Assembly (NCBI RefSeq): GCF_000172075.1
Contig: NZ_ABIC01000025.1
Location: forward strand, 1 to 64,000
Reading direction: 5' to 3'
DNA length: 64,000 nt
DNA from: Shewanella benthica KT99
GTDB taxonomy: Bacteria > Pseudomonadota > Gammaproteobacteria > Enterobacterales > Shewanellaceae
Under the pieces are notes generated by a model that saw only the letters and a program-made list of their open reading frames with translations, was not told the DNA's origin and ran no database searches. Shown one piece after another: positions 44,989 through 53,948 of the stretch (within the stretch, counting starts at the first letter, position 1; each line of letters starts with the position of its first letter). The position numbers were made by a program, and so were the translations under genes.

Positions 44989-46440
44989 TTATAACTTTGA
45001 AGTAAATACTCTAAACTGTGCTTTGACCTTAGCGGAAGGGGCAGATATTTTACTCACAATTACACCTGAAAGCGTTGCAAAAATGAAGCCTGGTAAGATT
45101 TCATAGAGGTCGAAGATACCCCCTGAAAGCTGTTTCCAGATCACCACAGTCAATGCACCGACGACAATAGTCGCCACCGCACCATTGCGACTGTAAGCAC
45201 TCCAGAAGAGCGAGAGTAACACCACAGGACCAAATGCCGCGCCAAAACCTGCCCAGGCATAACTCACGAGTCCAAGCACGCTGCTTTCTGGGTTGAGTGC
45301 CACGATACCAGCGATAATGGCAATCGCGAGTACGCCGATGCGGCCCACTAACATCAGTTCTTTGCTGCTGGCTTGTGGGCGTAACCACTTCTTATAGAAA
45401 TCTTCTGTGATGACACTAGAGCAGACCAAGAGCTGTGAATCTATGGTGCTCATGATGGCCGATAAAATCGCCGCGATAAGCAGACCGCCGATCCATGGGT
45501 TAAATGCCGCATGTGCCAGGTGGATGAAAACGGTCTCAGGATTGGCCAATGGATCGTTGGCGAAGTACAAGCTACCGGCTATGCCCGTTGCCAATGCACC
45601 TAAGAGGGCGATAATCATCCAGCTCATGGCGATACGACGAGATAGCGGAATATCATTGGCACTCTTGATGGCCATGAAGCGAGACAGGATATGAGGTTGA
45701 CCGAAATAACCTAAGCCCCATGCGAGAAGCGAGACCAAACCGATGACTGTGGTGTCTTCATTGAACATGGAGAGCATGGCCGGGTCGATACTGTCGAGAG
45801 CATTTTGGGTTTCAGGTTGACTGAAAATAGCCACCGGGACGATTAATAGCGCAATCAACATCAAACAGCCTTGGAAGAAGTCGGTCCAACTGACGGCAAA
45901 GAATCCGCCGATAAATGTATATGCGACGATAATGGTCGAGCCGATAATCAAGGCTAAGGTGTAATCGAGACCGAAGACTTTTTCAAACAGTATTGCACCG
46001 CCTACCATGCCTGCTGAAGCATAGAAGGTGAAGAAGACTAGAATAGTGACTGCGGAAACTAGCTTGAGTAAGCCTTTGCTGTCTTCGAAGCGTTTCTCGA
46101 AGAAGTCGGGTAAGGTGAGGGCGTTATCGGTAAATTCCGTGTATATACGCAGACGCTTGGCGACCAAGAGCCAGTTTAGCCAGGCGCCAAAGACCAGGCC
46201 TATACCAATCCAAGCTTCGCCTAGTCCACCCATATAAACTGCACCGGGTAATCCAAGTAGTAGCCAGCCTGACATATCTGATGCACCAACACTCAATGCG
46301 GTGACGGCCGGGCCCATGCTTCTGCCACCTAAAATATAATCGTCAACTGAGTCCGTCGCTTTATAGGCCCATAGGCCGATCCCCATCATGAGGACGAGAT
46401 AGCCGATGAAGGTCACTAATATCGGTAATTGAATATCCAT
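44989..46440 (-). CDS. putP: Sodium/proline symporter PutP
   Basis: A 483-residue sodium-solute symporter with about 13 membrane helices. N-terminal residues GYLVLMMGIGLWAYKATDSV and DYILGGRSMGPAVTALSVGA are followed by SDMSGWLLLGLPGAVY, the sodium-site helix region of PutP. Further marks are GYFGQPHILSRFMAIKS and the STIDSQLLVCSSVI loop. Length fits PutP. No putA is adjacent. It ends at the perfect palindrome, and the upstream 130 bases show no clear operator. Confidence 0.93.
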   Translation of the reverse strand: MDIQLPILVTFIGYLVLMMGIGLWAYKATDSVDDYILGGRSMGPAVTALSVGASDMSGWLLLGLPGAVYMGGLGEAWIGIGLVFGAWLNWLLVAKRLRIYTEFTDNALTLPDFFEKRFEDSKGLLKLVSAVTILVFFTFYASAGMVGGAILFEKVFGLDYTLALIIGSTIIVAYTFIGGFFAVSWTDFFQGCLMLIALLIVPVAIFSQPETQNALDSIDPAMLSMFNEDTTVIGLVSLLAWGLGYFGQPHILSRFMAIKSANDIPLSRRIAMSWMIIALLGALATGIAGSLYFANDPLANPETVFIHLAHAAFNPWIGGLLIAAILSAIMSTIDSQLLVCSSVITEDFYKKWLRPQASSKELMLVGRIGVLAIAIIAGIVALNPESSVLGLVSYAWAGFGAAFGPVVLLSLFWSAYSRNGAVATIVVGALTVVIWKQLSGGIFDLYEILPGFIFATLSGVIVSKISAPSAKVKAQFRVFTSKL

Positions 46441-46538
46441 GCTTATGCCATTATTTTTTATTTTAAGAAAGTGGACGACATGCTAGCAGATGTTAGATGC
46501 GAAGCTCAATATTGATTGGAAATGTGAAGCTGGTAGGT

Positions 46539-46565
46539 CCTGTGGTGAGCGGATGCCACCACAGG
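46539..46565 (-). terminator. Hairpin after the DUF3379 gene
   Basis: CCTGTGGTG and CACCACAGG pair perfectly across nine bases, 12 bases after the stop. There is no T-run, so termination strength is uncertain. Confidence 0.6.
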
Positions 46566-46576
46566 ATGTTACGACT

Positions 46577-47281
46577 TTAGATGAATATTTGTTGAATCTC
46601 TTTCTTTAGGTAACTTAGGTCAGCATCGTTTTCACTCACGAGTAACATGTAGGCATCGTCGGTGGTGAAACCTCTTCCCTTGTACTTGTTATCGGCAAAG
46701 GCTTGTTCGAGCACCATACGATCCTCAATGGGGACGATAAAGAGGGTAACCTTGCTATGCTCTCCCTGCATAACCAGGTGTAGGCTCTTCACGCCTTGAA
46801 AGTCACAAAAAGTACTGTAATAGACTTTCCCCGGTTGTTGAGTGAACCTTGCATTGCCTATTGTGCCCAGAGAGGCCAGCTGAAAATTGACATCTTTAAA
46901 GCTGACATTCTGATCTATGGTCAGTGCTTTAGTCTCATGATACACATGGGCGAGGGCATGTTGTCCTAAGTCGACCGGGGCCATTCTCAGTAGGGTAAAA
47001 CTGATCCCTGCGATAAAAGCTATCGATGCGGCAAGCGCCAGAGTAAATCCGAACTTACGTCTCAGTCTCTGATGCCGATGCAGCTGTTGATTAAGCAGCA
47101 ACTTGGCCACTAAATCTTCCGGTACATCAATTTTTAAGGCCCGCTCAAGTTTTTTATCGAGCTTCTTTAATTCATTGACGAAAGCTTCGCGTTCAGGGGC
47201 GGCTTGCATCGACGCTAAAAAATCATCGTCCTGACAGTTTGGCTCTCCATAGGCCTGGCGTCTAAACTTCAGCTCATCCAT
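46577..47281 (-). CDS. DUF3379 membrane protein, probable anti-sigma partner
   Basis: A 234-residue protein with an N-terminal cytoplasmic part (about residues 1-78), one membrane helix (FGFTLALAASIAFIAGISF, about 79-97) and a periplasmic C-terminal domain. It matches DUF3379. The position directly behind an ECF sigma gene, overlapping it by eight bases, and the single-helix topology are what one expects of an anti-sigma factor. No zinc-binding HxxxCxxC motif of the ZAS class is present, so the anti-sigma role is inferred from context only. Confidence 0.82.
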   Translation of the reverse strand: MDELKFRRQAYGEPNCQDDDFLASMQAAPEREAFVNELKKLDKKLERALKIDVPEDLVAKLLLNQQLHRHQRLRRKFGFTLALAASIAFIAGISFTLLRMAPVDLGQHALAHVYHETKALTIDQNVSFKDVNFQLASLGTIGNARFTQQPGKVYYSTFCDFQGVKSLHLVMQGEHSKVTLFIVPIEDRMVLEQAFADNKYKGRGFTTDDAYMLLVSENDADLSYLKKEIQQIFI

Positions 47282-47837
47282 TGGATTGACCTCTTACTTG
47301 TGGTTGTTCTATTAAATTTTTTAACTGGTTTCTGGCACGAAACAGTCGAGTCATCACGGTATTACGGTTGAGCTGTAATATTTTTGCAATTTCTTCGCCG
47401 CTGAAGCCACCAATGACTTGTAAAATTAACGGTTCACGGTATTCGATCGCTAATTTTGAGATATGTCTGCGGATTAAGTACTGCTCTGCGTTATCTTCGG
47501 TGCTGGTGGAGATATGGTCTTCCAGTTGCTCTTGCTCAATATCTGAGTAATCGAACTGTTTCCTCTCGAATCGACGGGCATTCTCTCTCCTCACTATGGT
47601 GATAAGCCAGGCTTTAGCCGCCTTATCATCCTTTAATGACTCGAGTGAGCGCCATGCCCTGAGAAAGGTCTCCTGAGTGATGTCCTCCGCAATATGCTTA
47701 TCCCCACATAACCAGTAGGCGTAGCGGAATATATCTGCATGGAGTGCCCTGACAAGGCTATCGTATCGTCTTTGTTTACTTAGCATGTCAGAATTGACCG
47801 AGGAAGCGGGTTTTTTATTTCGCAGGCGATTAAACAT
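47274..47837 (-). CDS. ECF-family RNA polymerase sigma factor
   Basis: A 187-residue sigma-70 relative of the ECF class. Region 2 is at residues about 25-95 (FRYAYWLCGDKHIAEDITQE, then TFLRAWRSL). Region 4 is at about 130-180 (EYREPLILQVIGGFSGEEIA, then ILQLNRNTVMTRLFRARNQL). Regions 1.1 and 3 are absent. It overlaps the downstream DUF3379 gene, so the two are translationally coupled. The regulon is not apparent; the adjacent Bat operon is a possible target. Confidence 0.92.
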   Translation of the reverse strand: MFNRLRNKKPASSVNSDMLSKQRRYDSLVRALHADIFRYAYWLCGDKHIAEDITQETFLRAWRSLESLKDDKAAKAWLITIVRRENARRFERKQFDYSDIEQEQLEDHISTSTEDNAEQYLIRRHISKLAIEYREPLILQVIGGFSGEEIAKILQLNRNTVMTRLFRARNQLKNLIEQPQVRGQSNG

Positions 47838-47900
47838 TTTTAAATTAGTGCTCGATTAACTAGCCACATATGGTGGCTAGCTTAACCTGCTTGGAGAGAA

Positions 47901-47931
47901 TGACAAGAAGTTAACTATTAACTTCTTGTCA
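47901..47931. repeat. Perfect 14-base inverted repeat between sigma and Bat operons
   Basis: TGACAAGAAGTTAA and its exact complement are separated by only CTA. The hairpin lies 16 bases past the BatD stop and 64 bases before the sigma factor start. It has no T-run, so it may be a terminator for the Bat operon or an operator for the sigma gene. Confidence 0.8.
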
Positions 47932-47946
47932 AAAGCATCGTGAGGC

Positions 47947-49644
47947 CTACTTAGGATTAAGATCCACCAGTGTAGAAGTCCGCTGCTGAACCTTGTTATT
48001 TTTTGATGATTTCACCGCTTCGATGACCATCTGATAATCCACAGGAGTTTGTTGCTTACTGAAGGCGCTGATCTGCAGCCGCGAAATGGCCTGATTCAAT
48101 TCAAAGGATAACCCGGCTATGTCGGCAAGGCTCATGGAGCGAGAATATTGTTCAGCGTAATGAGCCTGAAGCATCGTCAATACTTTTCCGGGGTTTCCCT
48201 CATTACAGGCGGCTTCCAGCGTCGATAGGCTAGTGCCTTGCTTAGCCGTTAGGACGGGGAAGGCATGGCGTTGAACATTCTCATTGCTGGTTACTGCATC
48301 GGTCATGTTTAGGGGCGATCCCGAGTCAGCCTGATTAACCGTGAACTGTTTAACCTGGCCGATACTCTTTTTCCACAGCGCTAAGGTCGCTAACCATAGG
48401 GTGGCAAAGATTAAGCTTAGCCAAGGCCAGTAATCCGCTGTATTGGTCGCAGAGGTATTCGTTATCTGCGATAAATTGACTTCTGCTACGTCGCTGGCTA
48501 TCACTGTGATGGTTCTGGCGGGGAGCGTCGCTTGCTCCTGGCGTTTGGTGTGAGGATTCCACCAAGGTACTGTGATGGCCGGTAAGGTGTATTCTCCGGC
48601 TCTGGTTGGCACTATAGCTAAGGTTTGGGTCAGCTGTGACACCATCTGTTTATCTCGCAAGAACGTCTTGCGTACCGGTTTTTCCGGGTAGGTTTTTAGA
48701 CCTTGGGGTATAGGTATGACAATATCCGCTAAGCTGGTTTCATCCGTATTCGCCGCCAGTAATTTAATGGTACGTGTGATAGGGTTGCCGACCCGATATT
48801 CCTGAGTCTCTTCCGGCCAGTCTTCACTTAGCGCGACCAGATCTGATACTAACCATTCACCGTGATACTCATTGGGTATAGGGTTAATGAGTAAGATAGA
48901 TTTCGCGGCTCTGGCTTCCATGGGGCGGCTTTCATTGAAAGAAAACATGCCGCCTAGACGAGAGCCTTGCACTAACACATCGCCCGAAAATCCTGTGCCG
49001 TCTATGGTCAACTCTCCGGGTTGATCGGCAATGATGCCGTATGTGCGTTCGATAACCCGATAGCGGCGGCCATTGAAAATTTCTGTCGTATCGACATCTT
49101 CACCTAGCTGTTTGATCTGTGCACCATCTAAGTTAGGGGCACTTAATAGCCCTCGCTGAAGATCCACTGCTAAGAAGAGTTTCACTTTATAGATGATGAG
49201 TTGTCCCACATAGGCTTCTTCAGTGGATAAGCTGGTACGTATAAACAGGTTCCTCATCTGCTGGGGTTGACTGCCCGCGGCGACGACACTCAGCTCGATA
49301 GGTGTCGACTCGACTCCGCCTACTCTCAAAGAGGGGATCAGGATTGTACCGGCATGCTTAGGTGCCAGCAGGATTTGCCAACGAGTTTGCTTCCTCGAGT
49401 CGAAATTAATGATTTGTGTGCTGCGGCTGACGCTGGTGCGTCCAATAATGAAGTCTTTGAGCAGTGGGGATGTATCTAGATCTCCGGTTTTGACATCATC
49501 GTCGGCACTGATGGTCAGGACTAAATATTCCTTTTCAACGGCAGGGTTTCTATCGACACTTGTTTCCAGCTGGCTAATGGCAAAAGTGGGAGTAGAAAAA
49601 ACTAGCGTCACTAAGGCGAGTAATAAACGTCTGGAAACTACCAT
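47947..49644 (-). CDS. BatD family protein (oxygen-tolerance protein)
   Basis: A 565-residue envelope protein. A signal peptide (LLLALVTLVFSTPTFA) is followed by beta-rich BatD domains in the periplasm, including NLFIRTSLSTEEAYVGQLII and RVIERTYGIIADQPGELTID. A membrane helix (WPWLSLIFATLWLATLALW, about 420) leads into a cytoplasmic C-terminus. It is the last gene of the MoxR-Bat operon and overlaps the stop of the BatB/C gene by seven bases. Bat proteins are implicated in aerotolerance and envelope stress, but the biochemical function is unresolved. Confidence 0.88.
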   Translation of the reverse strand: MVVSRRLLLALVTLVFSTPTFAISQLETSVDRNPAVEKEYLVLTISADDDVKTGDLDTSPLLKDFIIGRTSVSRSTQIINFDSRKQTRWQILLAPKHAGTILIPSLRVGGVESTPIELSVVAAGSQPQQMRNLFIRTSLSTEEAYVGQLIIYKVKLFLAVDLQRGLLSAPNLDGAQIKQLGEDVDTTEIFNGRRYRVIERTYGIIADQPGELTIDGTGFSGDVLVQGSRLGGMFSFNESRPMEARAAKSILLINPIPNEYHGEWLVSDLVALSEDWPEETQEYRVGNPITRTIKLLAANTDETSLADIVIPIPQGLKTYPEKPVRKTFLRDKQMVSQLTQTLAIVPTRAGEYTLPAITVPWWNPHTKRQEQATLPARTITVIASDVAEVNLSQITNTSATNTADYWPWLSLIFATLWLATLALWKKSIGQVKQFTVNQADSGSPLNMTDAVTSNENVQRHAFPVLTAKQGTSLSTLEAACNEGNPGKVLTMLQAHYAEQYSRSMSLADIAGLSFELNQAISRLQISAFSKQQTPVDYQMVIEAVKSSKNNKVQQRTSTLVDLNPK

Positions 49645-51494
49645 TGCTGCTGATCCTTAGAGTTAGCATTTTGTCTTGCACGTTTTTGATATTCGAGTTG
49701 CATCTTATTTCTCAGTAACAATTGTGGGTCGTCGACCAGAGCTCTTAACGCACGCTCCATCTCAGGCGGAAGTGCTTCTGGTCCTTGATGCATTTGAGCC
49801 GCTTGGGCTTTTGCCTGAGCGTCTTCATCTGGATGTTCATTGGTTGCTTGCGGGTTTTGCGAACGAGCCTGCTGCTTGTCCGGATCGGCCTGCATGTCGG
49901 CATCGTTACTGTTGTTTTTTGAGCTTTGATTTTCTGAACTCTTGTCTTCCGAGCTCTTATCTGCTGCATTCTCTTTATCAGCAGCACTGTCCTGCTGTGA
50001 GTCATTGGATGGTGATTGCTGGTCCTGATCAGATTTTTGCTGCTTATCTTTGCCAGAATCTTTGTCGGTATCGTCCGCAGACTTTTCTTGTGAGTCAGAC
50101 TTGTCTTGATCCGCTTGGTCTTTACCTGACTGCTCTTGATCTGGGCTGTCTTGCTGCTGTTGCGCTAATTTTTTGGCAAGATCTAGATTATCCTTTGCAC
50201 CCGTTAATTGCGGGGATTGTGCTAATGCTTCTTGATAACGTTTTATCGCCTCATGGTATTTGTTTTGCTGCATCAAGCTGTTGCCCTGATTGTACCAGCC
50301 GTTAGCAGAGTTATCTTGTTCGAACAATGACAGAGCCTCAGCATAATTTCCAGCCTTATACAGGGCGCTGGCTTGCCATTGAGGAGAGGCAAAGGAATCT
50401 GATGCCTGCTGATAATCCTCTGCCTGATAGGCGTGCATTCCTTGTTGATCTTGAGTTTGCCATAGAGAGTCCCAGGCCGATGCCTGAACCTGAGTTGGAA
50501 TATAGACGATAAAGAGTGCAATGGCCGCAACCAATCCATGCCTGAAACTCAGCAATACCGGCAACAGGAGTAATAGCGCGATATAGGGGCCGGCATCTTG
50601 CCAGATCTCGCCATCGAGTTCGGTCGCCTTAGTGTCGCCGGTTGTCGACAGCCAGCTCTGCATCTGTTCGAGATCCCGGCCATCACTTCGATAGGGAATT
50701 AATACACCATCGGCAGCCTGGGCCAGCTCATTGAGCAGCGAATAGTTCGTCTTAGCGACGACAATCTGGCCGGCATTATCCCTGAGTAATTGACCATCAG
50801 GCAGACGAATGGGGGAGCCTTGCTCACTGCCAAAAGCCATGATGGCTAAGCGATATTGGCTGCCTTTTAACACGGCTTTTGCTGCACGCATCTGCGATGT
50901 CGATACGCCGTCGGTGAGCAATAAGATGTCACCGCGTATGTGTCCGCCTTGAGCGAGTAAGTTTTTCCCTTGCTGCAACGCCGCGACTAAATTAGAGCCT
51001 CGAACCGGCATGATATCCGGTGACAAGGTTGGCAGTAGGTTGAGTAAGGTCGCTCTATCTCGCGTCAACGGACTGATGGTGAAGGCATCCCCTGCATAGG
51101 CGATGAGTCCAGTCTCGCCTTCTTTTAGCTCACCGATAAGGTCGGTGGCCTTAAATTTTGCTTGTGACAATCTATTGGGAGACAGATCGGTTGCGTACAT
51201 AGACAGAGACATATCCATGACGATGACTCTGCCTTGAGCCGCTTCATACACCGGCAAAGATTGCTTAGTGAACGCGGGTCCCGACAAGGCCAGCACGGCC
51301 ACGAGCCAAGCCAATCCGAGAGACCATAACTTGCTGCGTTTTATCTCGTTAGTTTGTGTGACTAATAGACTGGCTAGATGGGGGGCAATGTAACGATTCC
51401 ATGTCGATTTTTTTCGTTCACTGCGCCACAAGAATAGCATGATAATTATCAGGGGAATGAGTGCGAAAAACCACTCGGGTCGAAGAAAATGCAT
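49638..51494 (-). CDS. BatB/BatC fusion: von Willebrand A domain plus TPR
   Basis: A 618-residue inner-membrane protein. Two N-terminal helices are followed by a VWA domain whose MIDAS reads VMDMSLSMYA with LLLTDGVSTS further on. Two more membrane helices follow (about 300-335), then TPR units (NGWYNQGNSLMQQNKYHEAI). A long low-complexity Gln/Asp/Ser/Lys tail makes up about residues 450-560. In Bacteroides relatives BatB and BatC are separate; here they are joined. The start at 51494 (MHFLRPEWFF) is two bases after the BatA stop and has a GGAGAC ribosome-binding site. An upstream in-frame start at 51527 lies inside batA. Confidence 0.88.
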   Translation of the reverse strand: MHFLRPEWFFALIPLIIIMLFLWRSERKKSTWNRYIAPHLASLLVTQTNEIKRSKLWSLGLAWLVAVLALSGPAFTKQSLPVYEAAQGRVIVMDMSLSMYATDLSPNRLSQAKFKATDLIGELKEGETGLIAYAGDAFTISPLTRDRATLLNLLPTLSPDIMPVRGSNLVAALQQGKNLLAQGGHIRGDILLLTDGVSTSQMRAAKAVLKGSQYRLAIMAFGSEQGSPIRLPDGQLLRDNAGQIVVAKTNYSLLNELAQAADGVLIPYRSDGRDLEQMQSWLSTTGDTKATELDGEIWQDAGPYIALLLLLPVLLSFRHGLVAAIALFIVYIPTQVQASAWDSLWQTQDQQGMHAYQAEDYQQASDSFASPQWQASALYKAGNYAEALSLFEQDNSANGWYNQGNSLMQQNKYHEAIKRYQEALAQSPQLTGAKDNLDLAKKLAQQQQDSPDQEQSGKDQADQDKSDSQEKSADDTDKDSGKDKQQKSDQDQQSPSNDSQQDSAADKENAADKSSEDKSSENQSSKNNSNDADMQADPDKQQARSQNPQATNEHPDEDAQAKAQAAQMHQGPEALPPEMERALRALVDDPQLLLRNKMQLEYQKRARQNANSKDQQQW

Positions 51495-51496
51495 GT

Positions 51497-52501
51497 TTAT
51501 CTGTCTCCTCGACGGGCCGTTAGCCATTGCACGGGTCGATTAAATAAGGGGAGTTGCGATAGTGCCATAAAGATAGTGAGCAACAAGGCGACAGCCAATG
51601 GCAGATAAAAGAGTTCCGCTTGAGGTCGATAGCTGAGTTGATCTCGGCTAATGGGCTCAAGTTTATCGATTTCTTGATAGATCAGCTGCAGATCCTGAGA
51701 ACTTCTGGCCCTGAAGTACAAGCCTCCTGTGGTTTTAGCCAGGGAGATTAGTTGTGCTTCATCGAGATCCATCGACGGGTTGACTCTTTCTGTGCCGAAG
51801 ATAGAACGTCTCTCCATGACATCTGCGCCGACGCCGATGGCGTAGATCTTCACTCCACGCTTAGCGGCGATAGCGGCGGCTTGCTCGGGAGAGATGGAAC
51901 CTGAATTATTGGAGCCATCGGTGAGCAGCACTAAAATCCGATTACTCTTGTCGACCATGTCGAAACGTTTAACCCCTAAGGCTATCGCTTCGCCTATGGC
52001 GGTTTGTTTGCCGACTAATCCTATCTGAGCTTCCTGTAGGAATTGAGCGACAGAGCGTCTATCTTGGGTCAGCGGGGCCTGCAGATAAGCATGATCTGCG
52101 AACAGAATAAGGCCTAACTTGTCTCCCTTACGACGTTCGATAAAGTCACTGACAACATCTTGTATCATGGTAAATCGATCCACGGTTTGTCCGTTGAGCA
52201 CCATGTCTTCAATCTGCATACTGCCGGAAAGATCCACCGCCAGCATAAGATCGCGGCCCTTACTGGGCAGCTCGATAGCATCACCCATCCACAAGGGGCG
52301 CGCAACGGCAATCACTAACAGCACCCAGACTAGCCAGTAGGCTTTACGGGAATGGACTCGTTGCTGAATTTGCTCAGCCCCATTTTCACCTATGCCGGGC
52401 AGATGAAGATGACCGCTGATCTCGACTTCTTGTTGCTGTTTTCTGAAGATGAGTGGTAATGGCAGTAGTAAGAGTAGCCAGGCCCATGCGAGAGTCAGCA
52501 T
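51497..52501 (-). CDS. BatA-type von Willebrand A domain protein
   Basis: A 334-residue membrane protein. One or two helices at the start (LTLAWAWLLLLLPLPLIF) and a second near 55-75 precede the VWA domain. The MIDAS is AVDLSGSMQIED with VLLTDGSNNSGS. A last helix near 305-325 returns to the membrane. The start at 52501 overlaps the DUF4381 gene by seven bases. The longer frame from 52570 would add 23 residues without family resemblance. It probably acts with BatB/C and the MoxR ATPase as a metal-dependent chaperone-like complex. Confidence 0.9.
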   Translation of the reverse strand: MLTLAWAWLLLLLPLPLIFRKQQQEVEISGHLHLPGIGENGAEQIQQRVHSRKAYWLVWVLLVIAVARPLWMGDAIELPSKGRDLMLAVDLSGSMQIEDMVLNGQTVDRFTMIQDVVSDFIERRKGDKLGLILFADHAYLQAPLTQDRRSVAQFLQEAQIGLVGKQTAIGEAIALGVKRFDMVDKSNRILVLLTDGSNNSGSISPEQAAAIAAKRGVKIYAIGVGADVMERRSIFGTERVNPSMDLDEAQLISLAKTTGGLYFRARSSQDLQLIYQEIDKLEPISRDQLSYRPQAELFYLPLAVALLLTIFMALSQLPLFNRPVQWLTARRGDR

Positions 52502-53019
52502 TGTGCCTCCTTGTTGCTGGTAGCGATATTCTGAATATCTTTTTTTAATGGTAAGGCTTGCTTGAGCCAATGGGTGGCTAACATTTTGAGCTCTTCGGCC
52601 TCCTTTCGAGTCAGCCCATCTCTCTGATAGCGTCTGTCGAGCAGGGCTTTAAGACGCGGATTAACAGTGTCAACTTGCTGCGTCATCCACTGGTGCCAAC
52701 TGTCGCCTTGAAGACTTGCCACCTGTTCCCTCGAGAGGTAACTCATGGCTGCGCGTTTGATTAAGCTATTTATCTGCACTGGAATATCGGCGGCATGTTT
52801 ATCGCTAGAGGTGTCCAATGACGCGACGGCGAATAAGACTTCGCGTTTTGGCGCCCTGTGGCGCCTCGCTTGTTTGACTTTGAACATGAGCGCCGTGAGG
52901 GCAATCAATATCAGTGCTAGGACCAGCCAGTAACCTAAGGCCATTGGCATGTTACTGATGGCCTCGGGTGTATGAATGTCTTTCAATGCGGTGAGGGCGG
53001 GATTGGCTGTGGGCTGCAT
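52495..53019 (-). CDS. DUF4381 family membrane protein
   Basis: A 174-residue protein with one membrane helix near the N-terminus (YWLVLALILIALTALMFKV, about 29-47). It has a basic helical cytoplasmic domain (RAAMSYLSREQVASLQGDSW, near 92). It is always found, as here, between the DUF58 and VWA genes of MoxR operons. It shares one base with the upstream DUF58 stop. Its function is unknown beyond that genetic association. Confidence 0.85.
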   Translation of the reverse strand: MQPTANPALTALKDIHTPEAISNMPMALGYWLVLALILIALTALMFKVKQARRHRAPKREVLFAVASLDTSSDKHAADIPVQINSLIKRAAMSYLSREQVASLQGDSWHQWMTQQVDTVNPRLKALLDRRYQRDGLTRKEAEELKMLATHWLKQALPLKKDIQNIATSNKEAQC

Positions 53020-53948
53020 TATCTTAACGCTCCAAGTTGATCGTTAAGGGTCATGCCCGCATCTAATGTGCGTGTGTGAACATTTAATTTTTGCATCATT
53101 TGCGTAAACTGGGCCTGGGTCTGAAGTTGTTTTTGCAGCCAGGTATCATAGCCGGCTCGATTGAGGGTCAGCTCCTTATTGCCATCTTTAACCGGCAGTT
53201 GGAACTGTTTGGGCAGTGTTAGCTTGCCTTGTCTCAGGGGGTCTGTGATTAAGAAGGCCCCCATATCGCAATGGCGTTTTAGATCTGACAGAGGCGCAAG
53301 ACAAGACTCATTGAAATTGCTGCCATCGCTAATTATCCAGATCAATGAGCCAGGCTTAGCGATGCGCCTGAGTCTTTGACATGCACGGAATATATGATCT
53401 GGCTCAGCCTGATGTGTAGTCAGCCGAGCCAGTTGTTGTTTATGCACAGACTCGATGGCTGAGATGAGTTGCAAGATGCCTTTCTGGCGGCTTCTTGGCT
53501 TGAGTTCAATATGCTCATCTTCTGTGGCAATCAATGCCCCTAATCTGTCGCTGTGCAGGATTGCACTCCAGCCCAGCGTGGTGGCCAGATGTGCAGCCTG
53601 TACCGATTGCAGCAGTAAGCTGGAGCCAAAATAGAGGCTGTGACTGAGATCGAGTAAAATCAGTACCGGCCGCTCGCGCTCCTCAACGAAGAGCTTAGTA
53701 TGGACCTTACCCGTACGGGCCGTGACGCGCCAATCTATGGTCCTGACATCATCACCGGGTTGGTATTGCCGTACTTCGGCAAACTCCATGCCCCGGCCCT
53801 TAATCAGGCTGGCCCTGAGTCCCGAGAGACTTGCACGGGCTTTAGAGCGTTTCTCGGGAAGCGCTCTGGCGATATTTTGGCATGCTAGCAGCTCTTTTTG
53901 ATTCAGGTTTACCCCGTCGGCAAAAAGAGGTAGGACAATTTCAGACAC
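53019..53948 (-). CDS. DUF58 domain-containing protein
   Basis: A 309-residue cytoplasmic protein. The DUF58 signature EVRQYQPGDDVRTIDWRVTA lies near residue 60, followed by LFVEERERPVLILLDLSHSL. The last stretch begins a degenerate VWA-like fold with DLSHS as MIDAS remnant. It sits directly after the MoxR gene, with no spacer, and overlaps the next gene by one base. It is a likely partner or substrate adaptor of the MoxR ATPase. Confidence 0.9.
   Translation of the reverse strand: MSEIVLPLFADGVNLNQKELLACQNIARALPEKRSKARASLSGLRASLIKGRGMEFAEVRQYQPGDDVRTIDWRVTARTGKVHTKLFVEERERPVLILLDLSHSLYFGSSLLLQSVQAAHLATTLGWSAILHSDRLGALIATEDEHIELKPRSRQKGILQLISAIESVHKQQLARLTTHQAEPDHIFRACQRLRRIAKPGSLIWIISDGSNFNESCLAPLSDLKRHCDMGAFLITDPLRQGKLTLPKQFQLPVKDGNKELTLNRAGYDTWLQKQLQTQAQFTQMMQKLNVHTRTLDAGMTLNDQLGALR

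Noticed and set aside
49860..50170. Repetitive Gln/Asp/Ser/Lys stretch as a DNA repeat or CRISPR-like array
   Set aside because: It is coding sequence of the BatB/C tail with no regular unit length or spacers.
49676..50305. Long plus-strand open frame opposite the BatB/C tail
   Set aside because: It is antisense to the low-complexity Gln/Asp/Ser region, whose repetitive codons keep the opposite frame open; no start signals or family features.
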